Shown here piece after piece: positions 1 through 10,300 of a DNA stretch of 64,000 nucleotides. Source of the DNA: Saccharum officinarum (lineage: Eukaryota > Streptophyta > Magnoliopsida > Poales > Poaceae); contig CM036223.1 in NCBI GenBank assembly GCA_020631735.1, positions 13,207,356-13,271,355 on the forward strand. Reading direction: 5' to 3'. Position 1 is the stretch's first letter. Every line of letters starts with the position of its first letter. Under the pieces are notes generated by a model that saw only the letters and a program-made list of their open reading frames with translations, had not been told where the DNA came from and searched no databases. Position numbers and translations under genes: made by a program.

Positions 1-986
1 TACGACGACCAAGGTAACAGGCTATGTTTTGGGCGCGCACACCCTTTGACTTCAAAGATCGACCCATGTGAAGTTGCCTCACATTGCGAATCTTCCACTT
101 TTCATTTCTCTGCCTTTGAGCCCATATACCCCATTGACATCCATTCTTGCAAAGGACCGTGTACCTCTTGTTCTTGTCGGAGTGGCTCACATAATATGGC
201 CTATGAAACCGAACGGCATAATCCATCGGAAAATACTTGAGATGCTCCAACGTATCAAATATCATTCCCTTCTTAATCTCCACCTCTTCACTATCTGGTA
301 CCTTATCGGCCAACAACGACAAACCGATGTCACATATTGCCTGGTCAATCATACTAATGTCCATGAAATTTGGTACCGAGGGTACCTCCACATGGACAGC
401 CTTCAATTGCCTCAATTCGACGTCATTGTAATCCATTCTCAATGACCCGTCAACTAGGACTCCTATTGTGTCCGGAAACCCTCCCTTACAACAATCACTT
501 TCATCCTCACTACTAGGCTCAGACCTGTACTCATCCTTCTACACATCATCCAAAGTACTTAGCCCCGAAGTAAAGTCATCTTCGTCTGCGGAGGCAACAT
601 CAACTTCGTCATCCTCCGATCCTTGAGATATGTCATCCATATCACGTGTTCCATCTTCGTTGCCATCGTCCTCATCAAATGTTTCTTCATCAAAATCATC
701 ATTCAAGGCACCAGGCTCACATGACTTATCAACTTCTCTAATGACAACTGCTTGTAACCCTTCGTCTTGGGTAACGTTCTCTATGGGCTTCACATCCACA
801 TTATCATCCACAACCACCACAATTTGGGCTACACCCCTTCTCCACAACAACTTCCAAGCACCTAATACTGCTACTCTTGATAACTCTACATAGTTCTTCC
901 ATTCATCTTCATATGACAAAGACATCAACACATAGTGTGCTTGTTCCTTCCCATAGTCAAATCGACCTCTCAATCTCAGTGGCCAC
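1..986 (-). pseudogene. MULE (MuDR-type) transposase, N-terminal part, interrupted
   Basis: On the minus strand an acidic N-terminal region (many D/E/S residues) leads into the N-terminal DNA-binding region of plant Mutator-like transposases. I read KGMIFDTLEHLKYFPMDYAV, then RFHRPYYVSHSDKNKRYTV and NGCQWGIWAQRQRNEKWKIR, running off the window at base 1. There is an in-frame TAG at 539-541. The frame continues on both sides of it with family-like residues, so the stop looks like a point mutation. The upstream end is cut by the solo LTR at 987; the residues LRLRGRFDYGKEQAHYVL follow directly after the insertion point. The catalytic DDE part would lie beyond the window. The element is inactive as it stands. 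The plus-strand reading frames over this stretch are antisense shadows. Confidence 0.85.
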
Positions 987-2252
987 TGTTGATAATAGAT
1001 ACGCACACGAAGGAATTTAAGAGAAATAATCCGCAAGCGCACGGATATCGATGAGCACTTCACCCGAGAGATAAGTCCAGAGTATCGTATTTGTTTTATC
1101 CGCAAGGAGAAAACGTGCAATGACTAACCCAGTCTTTACTATTACCCTTGGGCCGCACTACAAAGTGGTGAAGATATAAGTGATTAGAGAGAACTACGAC
1201 GACAGTCTGGTTCCAACCTATGGCAAGCTATGATACTATTGGTCTAAGAGGAAATACCAATGGAAAAGAGACACCACAGAGGATGCTTGACCAGGGTACT
1301 TAAATCCTACCAAACCTTCTGACGGGAGGAGGGCTCCAAAGGTAACAATGAGATTGTCACTTCCCACGTTACTACACACCGATCCGGCCAGATAGGGGTA
1401 TCTACGAGTATTCCTAGCCCAAGCACCACGCTTACGCTACGAATGATTACTCTATTCCCTACGCGAAGCGAATAAAGTAAACTCGTAAACCAAAGAACAA
1501 TAATAACAACGTACTTACTTATTATTAGAAGTTGAATTGCCGAAGAATCCTAGAACCAAGCCTCGAGTTAGGAGACTTGACCCCGTAGATACAAGCTTGG
1601 AGAGGAGAACCGATAGGCCGGGCTTCCTCCAATCTTCTACCTCCACTCTAACTCTCTTAATCTAGAAGAATAACTCTAATCTCACATAGAGACTACAAAG
1701 CTAAACTCTCTTGTATGTGCCCTAGAGAAAGATCCATTCAAGAGACCCCTCTCAGGCGAATTCTCTCTGGAAAATATGAATTAGGGTTTCTGAACTCTCT
1801 CCTCTAGGGTCCAGGGGCCTTGCTTATATAGCCCCCTAGGAAGCACCACAGCCCTCGGATCAAACCGACCTTGATCAACGATTTTTATTCATCCTCAAAG
1901 GAGGTGCAGGCAAGATCCGTGAGGTGGAAACTAATTGGCTCCCTGGGTGTGGCGGCCACCCCTAGGGCTGGGCGCCCGCCCTTGTCACAGTGACAGGTGG
2001 GTCCCACCTCCCAGAGTTTGGCTTTCCGAACCTTCTAGATTATACTTTTTCTATCTATGATCCTTTCTCTCTATGTAAACCTGACATGTGGGCCATCTTT
2101 GACTATTTTCAGCTGACACCCTGCAGAAATAGATATTCACCAAAACTCGTGGAATTCTGTCAGTTAAACACCTAGTCTATGATGGTAATTAATTTTATAG
2201 CATTCTTTTATTTAAGTTGACGGTTAAATATGATAGTTAATTACCGTCAACA
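987..2252. mobile_element. Solo LTR inserted in the MULE transposase
   Basis: The element is 1,266 bp, begins TGTTGATAATAG and ends TTACCGTCAACA, so its termini are the inverted pair TGTTGA/TCAACA. It is flanked by a perfect 5-bp target duplication GCCAC (982-986 and 2253-2257). No internal retroviral domain, primer-binding site or second LTR is present, so this is a solo LTR left by LTR-LTR recombination. The last 40 bases form a small hairpin (GTTGACGGTTAA against TTAATTACCGTCAAC). Removing the LTR and one TSD copy rejoins the transposase reading frame. Orientation and superfamily (Gypsy or Copia) cannot be decided without internal sequence. Confidence 0.9.
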
Positions 2253-2257
2253 GCCAC

Positions 2258-2335
2258 CCAAATTTATCCCGGCATTGGCTAACCAAACCATCAAAGGTAG
2301 GAGGTGTACTAAAGAACTGAACATGTTCTTACATG
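2258..2335 (-). pseudogene. MULE transposase fragment upstream of the LTR
   Basis: Read on the minus strand, the frame of the interrupted transposase resumes on the far side of the LTR (residues FDGLVSQCRDKFGWP, then LRLRGRF after the insertion point). A stop lies a few codons further upstream, and an AG at about 2325 could be a splice acceptor. This shows the LTR landed inside an exon. Further 5' exons were not recognised. Confidence 0.6.
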
Positions 2336-3460
2336 CTTTCAAACTTCCCATTGCCTTTAACTTTGCCACCATGAAACAATCGCACTAACCGATCCTTCTA
2401 CAGAATACGAATGAACACATCAACAACACATGAACTACGCATTTTGGAAATAAATCATATCCATTCACTAATACACAACAATAACACAAACTTCACAGTG
2501 ATGTCAACAACGGCAACAAACATACCGATCTAAATCCTCCATTCATCAACTACCTACGTCCATGCAACACGTAGTTTACGTCCAATCCACGGGCAGAGTA
2601 TATCCTAAACCTAATCTACGCATCATATACTAACAACCAACGCTAAAAACATTCATAATATCCCAAATTTCCTAACCCTAGTCATGCAACTAATAAAGCA
2701 AGAAATAAGAAAAAGAGGGGGGAAGATCAACCTGGCGGTGTACTTGAGTCCACAGAGAGGTCACGGACCGCGCTGGGGAAGCCTTGCCGGTGGTGCCGCC
2801 GCGGCAAGCGCCGAGGAAGCAGGGAGCCAGCCTGCGCTCCCTTACCGCACGAAGGGAGAGGGAGAGAGAGAGGGTAGCAGGAGCAGTCGCTCAACTCACC
2901 GGCGGCGCTGGCGGAGACGGCACAGGTAGTCGGGGTCGCGGGGTGGCGGCGGCGGCGCCCAGGCGCGCGGTGGAAAGGAGAGGGAGAGCGAGAGAGAGAG
3001 AAAGAAAAGTGGGCCAGACCGGCCAAATCCTATATGGCCACATCGCGCCAGGCGGGCGGGCGGGCGCGACAGCGCTGTCGTGACAGGGTGGGCCCGACGC
3101 ACCACCATGCTAGCTCTGGTCAAACATGCACGCTACAGTGACTCCCCTTGTCGCGCCACGTGGTGCAGTCACGCCGGGCGTGCTGGCGCGACCAAAAGGG
3201 CTACCTTGTGCAATTTCTTTTTAGGAGCAATTATTATTAAAATATTGATTAAAAAAGGTTTAAAAATAAAAAATCTACACAGAACAGAGCACCCTTCACT
3301 GCCGTTTTGCCTCCTTGCCTGCGGTAGAGTCCGGCTGTTCGGACAGGAGCAATGCGCCGGCAGAAAAGTAAATTCCCACCCCTGCGTGCTCGGTGGTTTC
3401 TGCCTTCCTGTCTGCGGCCTTGTTCACTTCCCATCTCAACCCAAAATATTTTCTCTTCCA
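2336..3460. other. Gene-free stretch with GC-rich block
   Basis: AT-rich sequence to about 2740 is followed by a strongly GC-rich block (about 2740-3200) with GA runs (about 2861-2875 and 2974-3006) and a CGGG tandem (about 3050-3065). Open frames here exist on several strands at once and show no recognisable domain, so I do not call a gene. It could be the GC-rich terminal region of the MULE or a promoter/5' UTR fragment captured by a transposon. Confidence 0.4.
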
Positions 3461-3655
3461 CTCGTCACATCAAATCTTTCGATGCATGCATGGAGCATTA
3501 AATGTAGGTAAAAAAGATAACTAATTGCATAGTTTGTCTATAAAAGTCGGGACGAATCTTTTGAACCTAGTTAGTCCATGATTGGACAAATTTTGCCAAA
3601 TAACAATAAAAGATGCTACAATAACTTTTCACCTACTTTTCGCGAAGTGAACACA
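3461..3655. mobile_element. Truncated MITE, recurrent family A
   Basis: This stretch carries the signature of a family found about seven times in the window: GCATGGAGCATTAAATGTAG, then ACTAATTGCA, GACGAATCTTTTGA, CCTAGTTAGTCCATGATTGG and TTTTGCCAAATAACAA, ending TTTTCGCGAAGTGAACACA. The left terminus is missing. Fuller members are at 11272 and 17679. It is non-coding. Confidence 0.6.
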
Positions 3656-3899
3656 CCTGTGCTAAAAACACCCACCCCAGGCTGCATGCAGAGAAGACCA
3701 AAATAGCTGACATCAGCACATGTGCAATGTTTTTTTTAAGAAAAAACCGTAACTACCCAACTAAGTGTCGAAATTGAAATCCGATTGCACCATCATATTC
3801 CTTGCAATAAACTCTTCAAAACAAGACTCCACGTGAATATATTTCGACAAAATTTTATGTACGGACATTTATCTCACGAAGATAGAGCAATTTTTATTG

Positions 3900-4335
3900 T
3901 TCAGACAAATCTCATGTGAACATCATAGAACATCACATATATAGTACGTGAACATTACAAAACACATCATAGAATCTCATTGTATACTACATGAGCATCA
4001 CATGTATACTACAAGAACATCACAAAATACATCATAGAACATCACATATATAGTACGTGAACATGAAAAAAAAATCATACAACATTGCATGTATAACATG
4101 TGAACATAAAAAAAATCATCGAACATCATATGTATACTGCATGAACATAACAAAAAAATATCATAGAACATTACATGTATACTACGCAAACATCACAGAA
4201 TACACCCTAAAATATCATTGTGTACTACGTGAACATTGTGTGTATACTACGTGAACATCACAAAATACATCATAAAACATCTCATGTATACGACGTAAAC
4301 ATTACATGTATGCTACGCGAACACATCACATATAT
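3900..4335. repeat. Degenerate AT-rich tandem array (GAACATCACAT type)
   Basis: About a dozen imperfect copies of a roughly 30-40 base unit containing GAACATCACATGTATACTAC and ACAAAATACATCATA. Copies diverge by substitutions and small indels. Apparent reading frames on both strands are repeat artefacts. Confidence 0.75.
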
Positions 4336-4650
4336 CTCATAAAATGTAGAAAATTTAAAATAATTAATATAAAAAATTAAGAAAACAAATCAAAATGAAA
4401 ATAAGAAAATCCAAAAAAAACATAAAAGAGATAAAGAGGAAAAAGAAATAGAAAAAGAAAACATAAAATATATAAAGAAAATAAAGATTATATAAAAAAT
4501 AATAAATAAAAAATGAGAAAGATAAAAGAATAAAAACTACATAAAAATATAAAGAAAAAGGTAAATAGAAGAAATAAACAAAACAAAAAAGAAAAGAAAA
4601 GAAAAAAGAAAAGAAAACAAAAGAAAAAGAAAAGAAAAAAAGAAAACTTA
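4336..4650. repeat. A/AG-rich low-complexity tract
   Basis: The plus strand is almost entirely A with scattered G and T (AAAAGAAAAGAAAAAAG type) for about 300 bases. It follows directly on the tandem array and looks like part of the same repeat-derived element. No gene is seen. Confidence 0.8.
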
Positions 4651-5369
4651 CGACCTACCTACGCGCTGCCCTGGTAGGAAACCTGTGTTCAAGCTCCGCT
4701 CGCTCATGCATGATGGGCTGCGCGTGGGCCTTACTGCAGCGGCTGCGTCACCGCACAAACCAGCAGCGCAGGGCGTGGGAAAATTCGAGCGGGACGTTGC
4801 TCGGCAAACGATTTCTGTTCGGTCGTTCGGACGGGAAGAAAACCGTCCTTGCCTTCTCAATCGCAGACCTCAAAATCAAAATAGGTTCTCCAATTCAGAA
4901 ATAAAAAAATCCCTAATCATGGAAAAAGTATCTAATCTAAATCGGTTCTCCAATTCAACTCAAAAGAATGGGAAAGGTATCTATGTACGATACGGAGTCT
5001 AATTTTAAGACAAATGGAACACATGTTGATTGATGTGATGATTGAATAAATCTCAAATATGGTTTATGTTCTCCTGCAACGCACATGCATATTTTATAAG
5101 CAATAAGCTTGTGCAGACTCAATACGACATTATATTATTGTCAATACTAAATTAAATTATGGATGTCATTTTTATCATTAAATATTACATGTGGAATATT
5201 AATTAATAAAATATAAGCCTTAACAAAGTTTATAAAAAGGGGAAATATAAACACGTTGGGGGAGCATTCCCTTGCCCGTTTCCATTCTATACATGGACGT
5301 TAGTTATCTCTTTTTCTCCCGTTGTCATGTATGAGCATGTTTGTTAGTATATACATATACAAGCGAACT
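4651..5369. other. Gene-free stretch
   Basis: A short GC-rich block (about 4650-4860) carries overlapping reading frames without any recognisable domain. It is followed by AT-rich sequence with a short direct repeat of TCTAATC and GGTTCTCCAATTC (4880-4960). Nothing supports a gene. Confidence 0.4.
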
Positions 5370-5655
5370 GATCATAAATCAGTTAGTTAGGTTCATTATG
5401 GTGGAAGTTGTCTATCCGTGTTTAAGTCCTCGACTTGGTATGGGTGCTCGTATTTTCCTGAATTTATTCCAGAATAATGACGCTATACTTTCAATGGTAG
5501 ACGACGTCCCGTTAACAGCGAAGCGTCTATGGTGACTTCGTGAATCTCGAGATCTATCGGCTCAGTCCTTTGGAGGTACTCATATGGGTAGGGTTTACGT
5601 ACACGTGTTCATAGGGATGAGTGTGCATCTACGTTGTACTCTGTAACTCAAAAAA
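5370..5655 (+). mobile_element. tRNA-derived SINE, diverged
   Basis: The head resembles a tRNA-derived Pol III promoter: AGTTAGTTAGGTTCATTATG (A-box region) followed by TGTTTAAGTCCTCGACTTGG (B-box region GTTTAAGTCC). The body continues GGGTGCTCGTATTTTCCTGA and a tail GGAGGTACTCATATGGGTAG, GGATGAGTGTGCATCTACGT and a short A-run at about 5649. This order matches a common grass SINE family known to me. Exact ends and TSD could not be fixed. A second degenerate copy is near 56935. Confidence 0.65.
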
Positions 5656-5699
5656 ATACGATAATCACTTTTTTCTTGGAATTAGATTTAGAGCATCTT

Positions 5700-5890
5700 T
5701 GGATTAGTTAGGGCTAGTCATTAGCCGAGGCTAAAAAATAGTCCAAATTAGCAGAGGTTGGTCAGCTAGTTAGCTAATAACCAATTGGAAGCTTTGATGA
5801 AAAGTGAGCCTACCTATTAGCCCATGTTTAGATGGGCTAGGGCTAAAAATTAGCTAACTACGGAGTAACAATTAGCTATTCAAAATGCAT
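5700..5890. mobile_element. Probable MITE rich in TTAGC/GCTAA motifs
   Basis: Repeated GGGCTA, TTAGCC and TTAGCTAA motifs in both orientations over about 190 bp (GGGCTAGTCATTAGCC, GGGCTAGGGCTAAAAATTAG) suggest a fold-back MITE. Termini were not delimited. There is no coding potential. Confidence 0.4.
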
Positions 5891-5996
5891 ATAATAGGTC
5901 GTTAGATATTTTTTATAGTATATTTATTTGGTATTATGAATGTTAATAATACAGGAGTACATTCTTCTATAAACTCTTGACATTTTATATTTTAGA

Positions 5997-6222
5997 GCTC
6001 GTTTGAGAGGACTTCGCCCGCGCGGCTGCTCTGTCGGAGTCGAAGCCCCCGAGAAAAAGACAAAGCTACTTTTTTGGGCTACGGCTCCTCTCGCGTAAAA
6101 GGCTCTTGCTCCTCCCATCTAGCGCCAGAGGTGCTTCTCACAGGTGTTGCGTCTGGCGCGGCTCCGGTGCCTGAACCCGTGGAGAAGCCGGTGTGGGAGC
6201 CACACCAAACGAGCCCTAAGAA
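5997..6222. mobile_element. Small TIR element (MITE), GC-rich
   Basis: The left end is GAGCTCGTTTGAGAGG and the right end is CACACCAAACGAGCCC, imperfect inverted repeats around a 226-bp body. TA is present immediately outside both ends. The superfamily is uncertain. A partial relative (GAGCCCCTTTGGCAGGGC) lies near 47449. Confidence 0.5.
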
Positions 6223-6383
6223 TGGAGAGAGCAGTTGTCAATTGTGTTATTTGACAACGGAAGAGGAGAAAATTGGGAGAAAAAAAAGATGAAATGCCAC
6301 ATGGTAAGAAGCAAACCAAACAGGCAAACAAATCCATCTTTTCTTGCCATGCCTTGCTCGGCTAGTTATTCTTTGCCCAGGAG

Positions 6384-6924
6384 ATGGCAACGGGTACCCG
6401 AGTACCCGACGGGTATTACCCGATAAAGAGGCGGGTATGGGGATGAATTTTCTACTCGTGGGTACGTTATTGGGCAAAATCCTATACCCATCAGGTATAG
6501 CGGGTACGGGTGCGGGTGTATACTACTCATACCCGCATACCCGCGGGTAAGACATACCCGCAAAAATAACTAGCCAACCTCAGTTATTTTAGCGCATATA
6601 AGTCATGAATTTGGCCCATTGAGACATCCACTGTATTTCTAGTAGATTGCATTTGTTGTAATGATGCTAATAATGTTTGTTAGCATGTTTGTAGTTTGTT
6701 GAAAGCTTAGAATGATTTATTTTTGCATGTGACTATTTGATATTTTTAGGTAATTTTCGGGTATGCTATCGGGTACGGGTTACCCGTCGGGTGAGAATTA
6801 CCCGGCGGGTACGGGTATGGAACTATTTTTTTACCCGCATGCGGGTACGGGTAACCCGACGGATAAAATTTTGCGGGTACGAGTACGGGTGGACACTATC
6901 CGTCGGGTACGTACCCGTTGCCAT
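6384..6924. mobile_element. Non-autonomous hAT-like element with GGGTACCCG subterminal repeats
   Basis: Terminal inverted repeats are ATGGCAACGGGTAC on the left and GTACCCGTTGCCAT on the right, perfect over 14 bases. Both ends are packed with GGGTA/TACCC motifs (more than a dozen on each side), the usual subterminal transposase-binding arrangement of plant hATs. The central 200 bp is AT-rich and non-coding. A degenerate 8-bp flank similarity (CCCAGGAG versus ACCAAGAC) is compatible with an old hAT TSD. Confidence 0.75.
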
Positions 6925-7393
6925 ACCAAGACATCAAACAGTCCCGTACACATCCTGCCTTACCGCCAAGAGACGAGAGAGAACGATGACAAAGCGAGAA
7001 TGCGACGCAACCAGTTAGTGCCAAGATAGCGGTAGCAGGCTCGTAGCCTTCAAGCCAGAACCGCCTAAGATCCGTGGCTTACCTACCTTGCTTTGAATTC
7101 AGAGGATACAGATGAGTGACTGGGAAAGCATACTTTCCAGGAAAACCCATACGTAACGTCGACCAGTCAGTTGCTTCTAAGCAACCCATGTTAGTTTCGT
7201 GCTCATGTCAAATATTCTCAGTCAGCAAATTTACAATCTGCAATGCATTTTTTGGTGTATTTCCCTGGGAGCTATGCCAAATCGGCCTTGGCTACTTGGC
7301 TACCACAATAAATCAACAATTATGCATGAATAAATGAATCGAATGAGTTAAAAAAAGAAGAAAAAAGATGAATCTAATGTACAAACACACTGG
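6925..7393. other. Gene-free 3' flank of the lipase gene
   Basis: Moderately AT-rich sequence downstream (in gene orientation) of the PLIP-like stop codon. It presumably contains the 3' UTR and poly(A) region. No recognisable repeat or gene was seen. Confidence 0.4.
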
Positions 7394-10300
7394 TCAGTTG
7401 GATCGGATGACTGACAGGACGCCCAGGAGGAGCAGCTTTGCCGGCAACAAGAAAACGACCAGCAAGTGCGCGTGCCTCCGGAGCTGCCTCAGCACATGCC
7501 TCCGGTCTATGGTGGCGAGCGCACCATACACCTCAATGGGCCACCGCAGGAGCCGCCGTCGCCTCTCCTTCTCCGCCCTCATCTCCTTCCGCAGCACTGC
7601 TCGTATCGACCTTAGATACGAGTGCACGTCGTGGTCTCTGTAGACAGTACCCTTGGGACCATAGGCACCGGCGTCCCTGAGGATCTCGAGGGGATGCGGG
7701 GAGTTGAAAAAGGCAGACAATGCAGATCGCAGTACTGTGGGTGAAGTATCTGAATCCACTGTCTGTCCGCCAATGAGGTACAGGCCACTGCCGGCTGGAA
7801 GGAGGTGGTGATGGGGGATAGCTTCTCATCTGGTTGCAATATAAACACCTCACCCATAGGAGCATACAACAGCTTCTGCAATTAAGTCACAGTAAAATGG
7901 ATTATACTAGTACCTACCTACCTCTTTTGACTGCAACAGCTGAAGTCACAGCAGATAAATGACAGTAACTAAGGAAAATAGAATGCAGCCACAGCAAAGG
8001 AGACCAAAGGCTATACTTGATTTGATTTTTCCTCTGCAAAAATACAATCTCACCCTGACTTGAGAAAGTTAACTGCTATAATGCACTGGTGTATTCAACA
8101 TGTCAACCATAATTGCATCTATGACGATGCATACTTTTCTATCAAATAGGGAATTCAGATAACGAACATTCTATGATCCAGGTTCTATTAATATTGAATA
8201 TGAAATTCAGACAGCGAAGATTCTATGATGCAGATAAGAGCAATGAAATTTGGCTAGCAAATATATATGGATTTACCTGGTTCGTAAGGCAAGGGTGACT
8301 GCGGAAGTTTCCATTGACAAGCTTCAGAATGCTAGCAATATGATCCGGGTAGTGACAAGAAAATGCTCGAGGAACAATGTCCCGGTGCAAGGTAATGGAC
8401 TGCACGTGATTTTTTGGCAAACCAAGCTTCTGAAGCAAGTAATCACCACCACACATGACAGATGGTGAACCAAATGTTATGACAGGTAACAAAGAAGCAG
8501 CTGGAGCTACTCCTCTTATTAGGAACATAAGATTCACAAGCAAAGCCAGGCTTCCACCAAGAGAATGCCCAGTGAACCGTAACCTTGCAGATTCACCATG
8601 ACTCTTTAAGTGAGATTTGACATACGGCAGCATTTGCCTGTATATTCCTTTGGCAGCCTCATATATTCCCCTGTGAACGAGCACGTCAAGACCCTGTTTG
8701 AAAAACGGAACATATGGAATTGCATAAGGCAAGAGTTCCTTCTGTTAACACAAGATATGCTGCATATGTCATGAGAAACCATTGCATGATGATAAATGTG
8801 AGCAACTAAACCTATGGGGCCCTTCTGTAAAGATTACAGGAAGGCTTCTACTATTGAAGTGAAAAAGCGAGAAGGGATGTGTAGTATAAGCTTCCCAAAC
8901 TAGAATCTATCACATAACTAGACTGAATTTATAGAAGTCTTCAAATAATATTCAATATTATTGGGCAGTTGGGCAGAACAGGATGCAAGAAATATTATTT
9001 GATAAATATTTTCTAGGCTCCATCATATACTTGAGATGACTTGTAAAATGTGAGACACATGAAACTGTAAATCAATTTAACCAGCAATTTCAAACACTTG
9101 AGATGACTTACAAAGTACCTCAAATTTAATTGGTTCAAATAGAAGGTTTGCCTGCCATGAAGCGATTGTCTCTGAGCCCTGCAAATTTAAATAAAAGAAC
9201 AATGACCAATCAGACTATAAAGCTAATGGCAGGTACTAGTTTGAAAAAAAAAGGAAAAATGACTAAACAGTTTTCTCTAAGCCTCACATATAACACTGGC
9301 CATTATTTGCTCTACCTGAATCACAAAATATCTTGTGCTGTTTTGATTTTCATCACAAATGAACCATTCACAAGGGCAAGATCTTGAAGAGTTCAGGTCA
9401 TCTGCAACCGCCTGTTTTGTTTCCTCCTTTGCAGCAACCATTGAGGTCATTGAATTTGTTGTGGCCACAAACGAAGCCTCGTCCATAGTCAGACCTTCAG
9501 TTTGCGCATTTACAATGGCCTGGATAGTACGTTCTCGCCTACCCTCATTCTGAGAACCGAAGGGGAGAACTTCCATGGCTCGAGATTGCATATAGGAAGC
9601 GGCAGATGCAGCAATTTGGTAAGCTGCCAATGGATTTATCCCTTGGCCACTTTGGTTCTCCTGCATTCTCTCATGTTCAGAGGTAGCGCTATATGTTGAC
9701 TCCTGTTCATCAGAATGTCTGGACGGCGTGCCTATGTTTGCATTCTTCCTGTCATTGGGATTTTGGTCCTCCAGATTACAAGGGTTTGGAAGTTTTGCCC
9801 TCTCTTCAACTGACGATGTCACAAACGTCATGTTGTACTTCTGGAGATACCTTGGCTGAGACGGTGAAGAAGTATTAAAAAAAAGAGAGAACCAGGACAC
9901 AGGAATATCTATCTATATGATGCAAAATAGACAGTGTGTAATACCAAATTAAACATGTTATCCTCAGTAAGAGTACATTACAACAAAGTCCAAATTTCAA
10001 ATTGATATACTGGGATAATTAGCTTTGGATTGTAACCACAAACAGGAGAAATAGCTGACAATACCAGAAAGCAGAGGCCCGAACTTTGCGAGAAAATTGG
10101 TATTTGATGCCTCTCATAAGTGGGCTTCGCTGAAATGGACTCTCTAAAGTAGGCTTCGCTAGGAAGGGTTCTTCAACTGAGATCATACCGCTAGAATGGA
10201 TTCGGATAACTTTTGGAGAGCCTGAGTCAACATGAGCATGCGACATTACCTTTTTGCCCCTGGCCAGTTTCAATTGAGTGCTTGGACGGAACCACCCGAA

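Noticed and set aside
68..445. Plus-strand open frame of 125 codons at the window start
   Set aside because: It is antisense to the clearly conserved MULE transposase frame and has no recognisable residues.
2684..3123. Several overlapping frames in the GC-rich block
   Set aside because: Frames are open on both strands because of base composition; no domain, no splice context, no conserved motif.
3998..4254. Frames in the AT-rich tandem array
   Set aside because: They are translations of a repeated 30-40 base unit.
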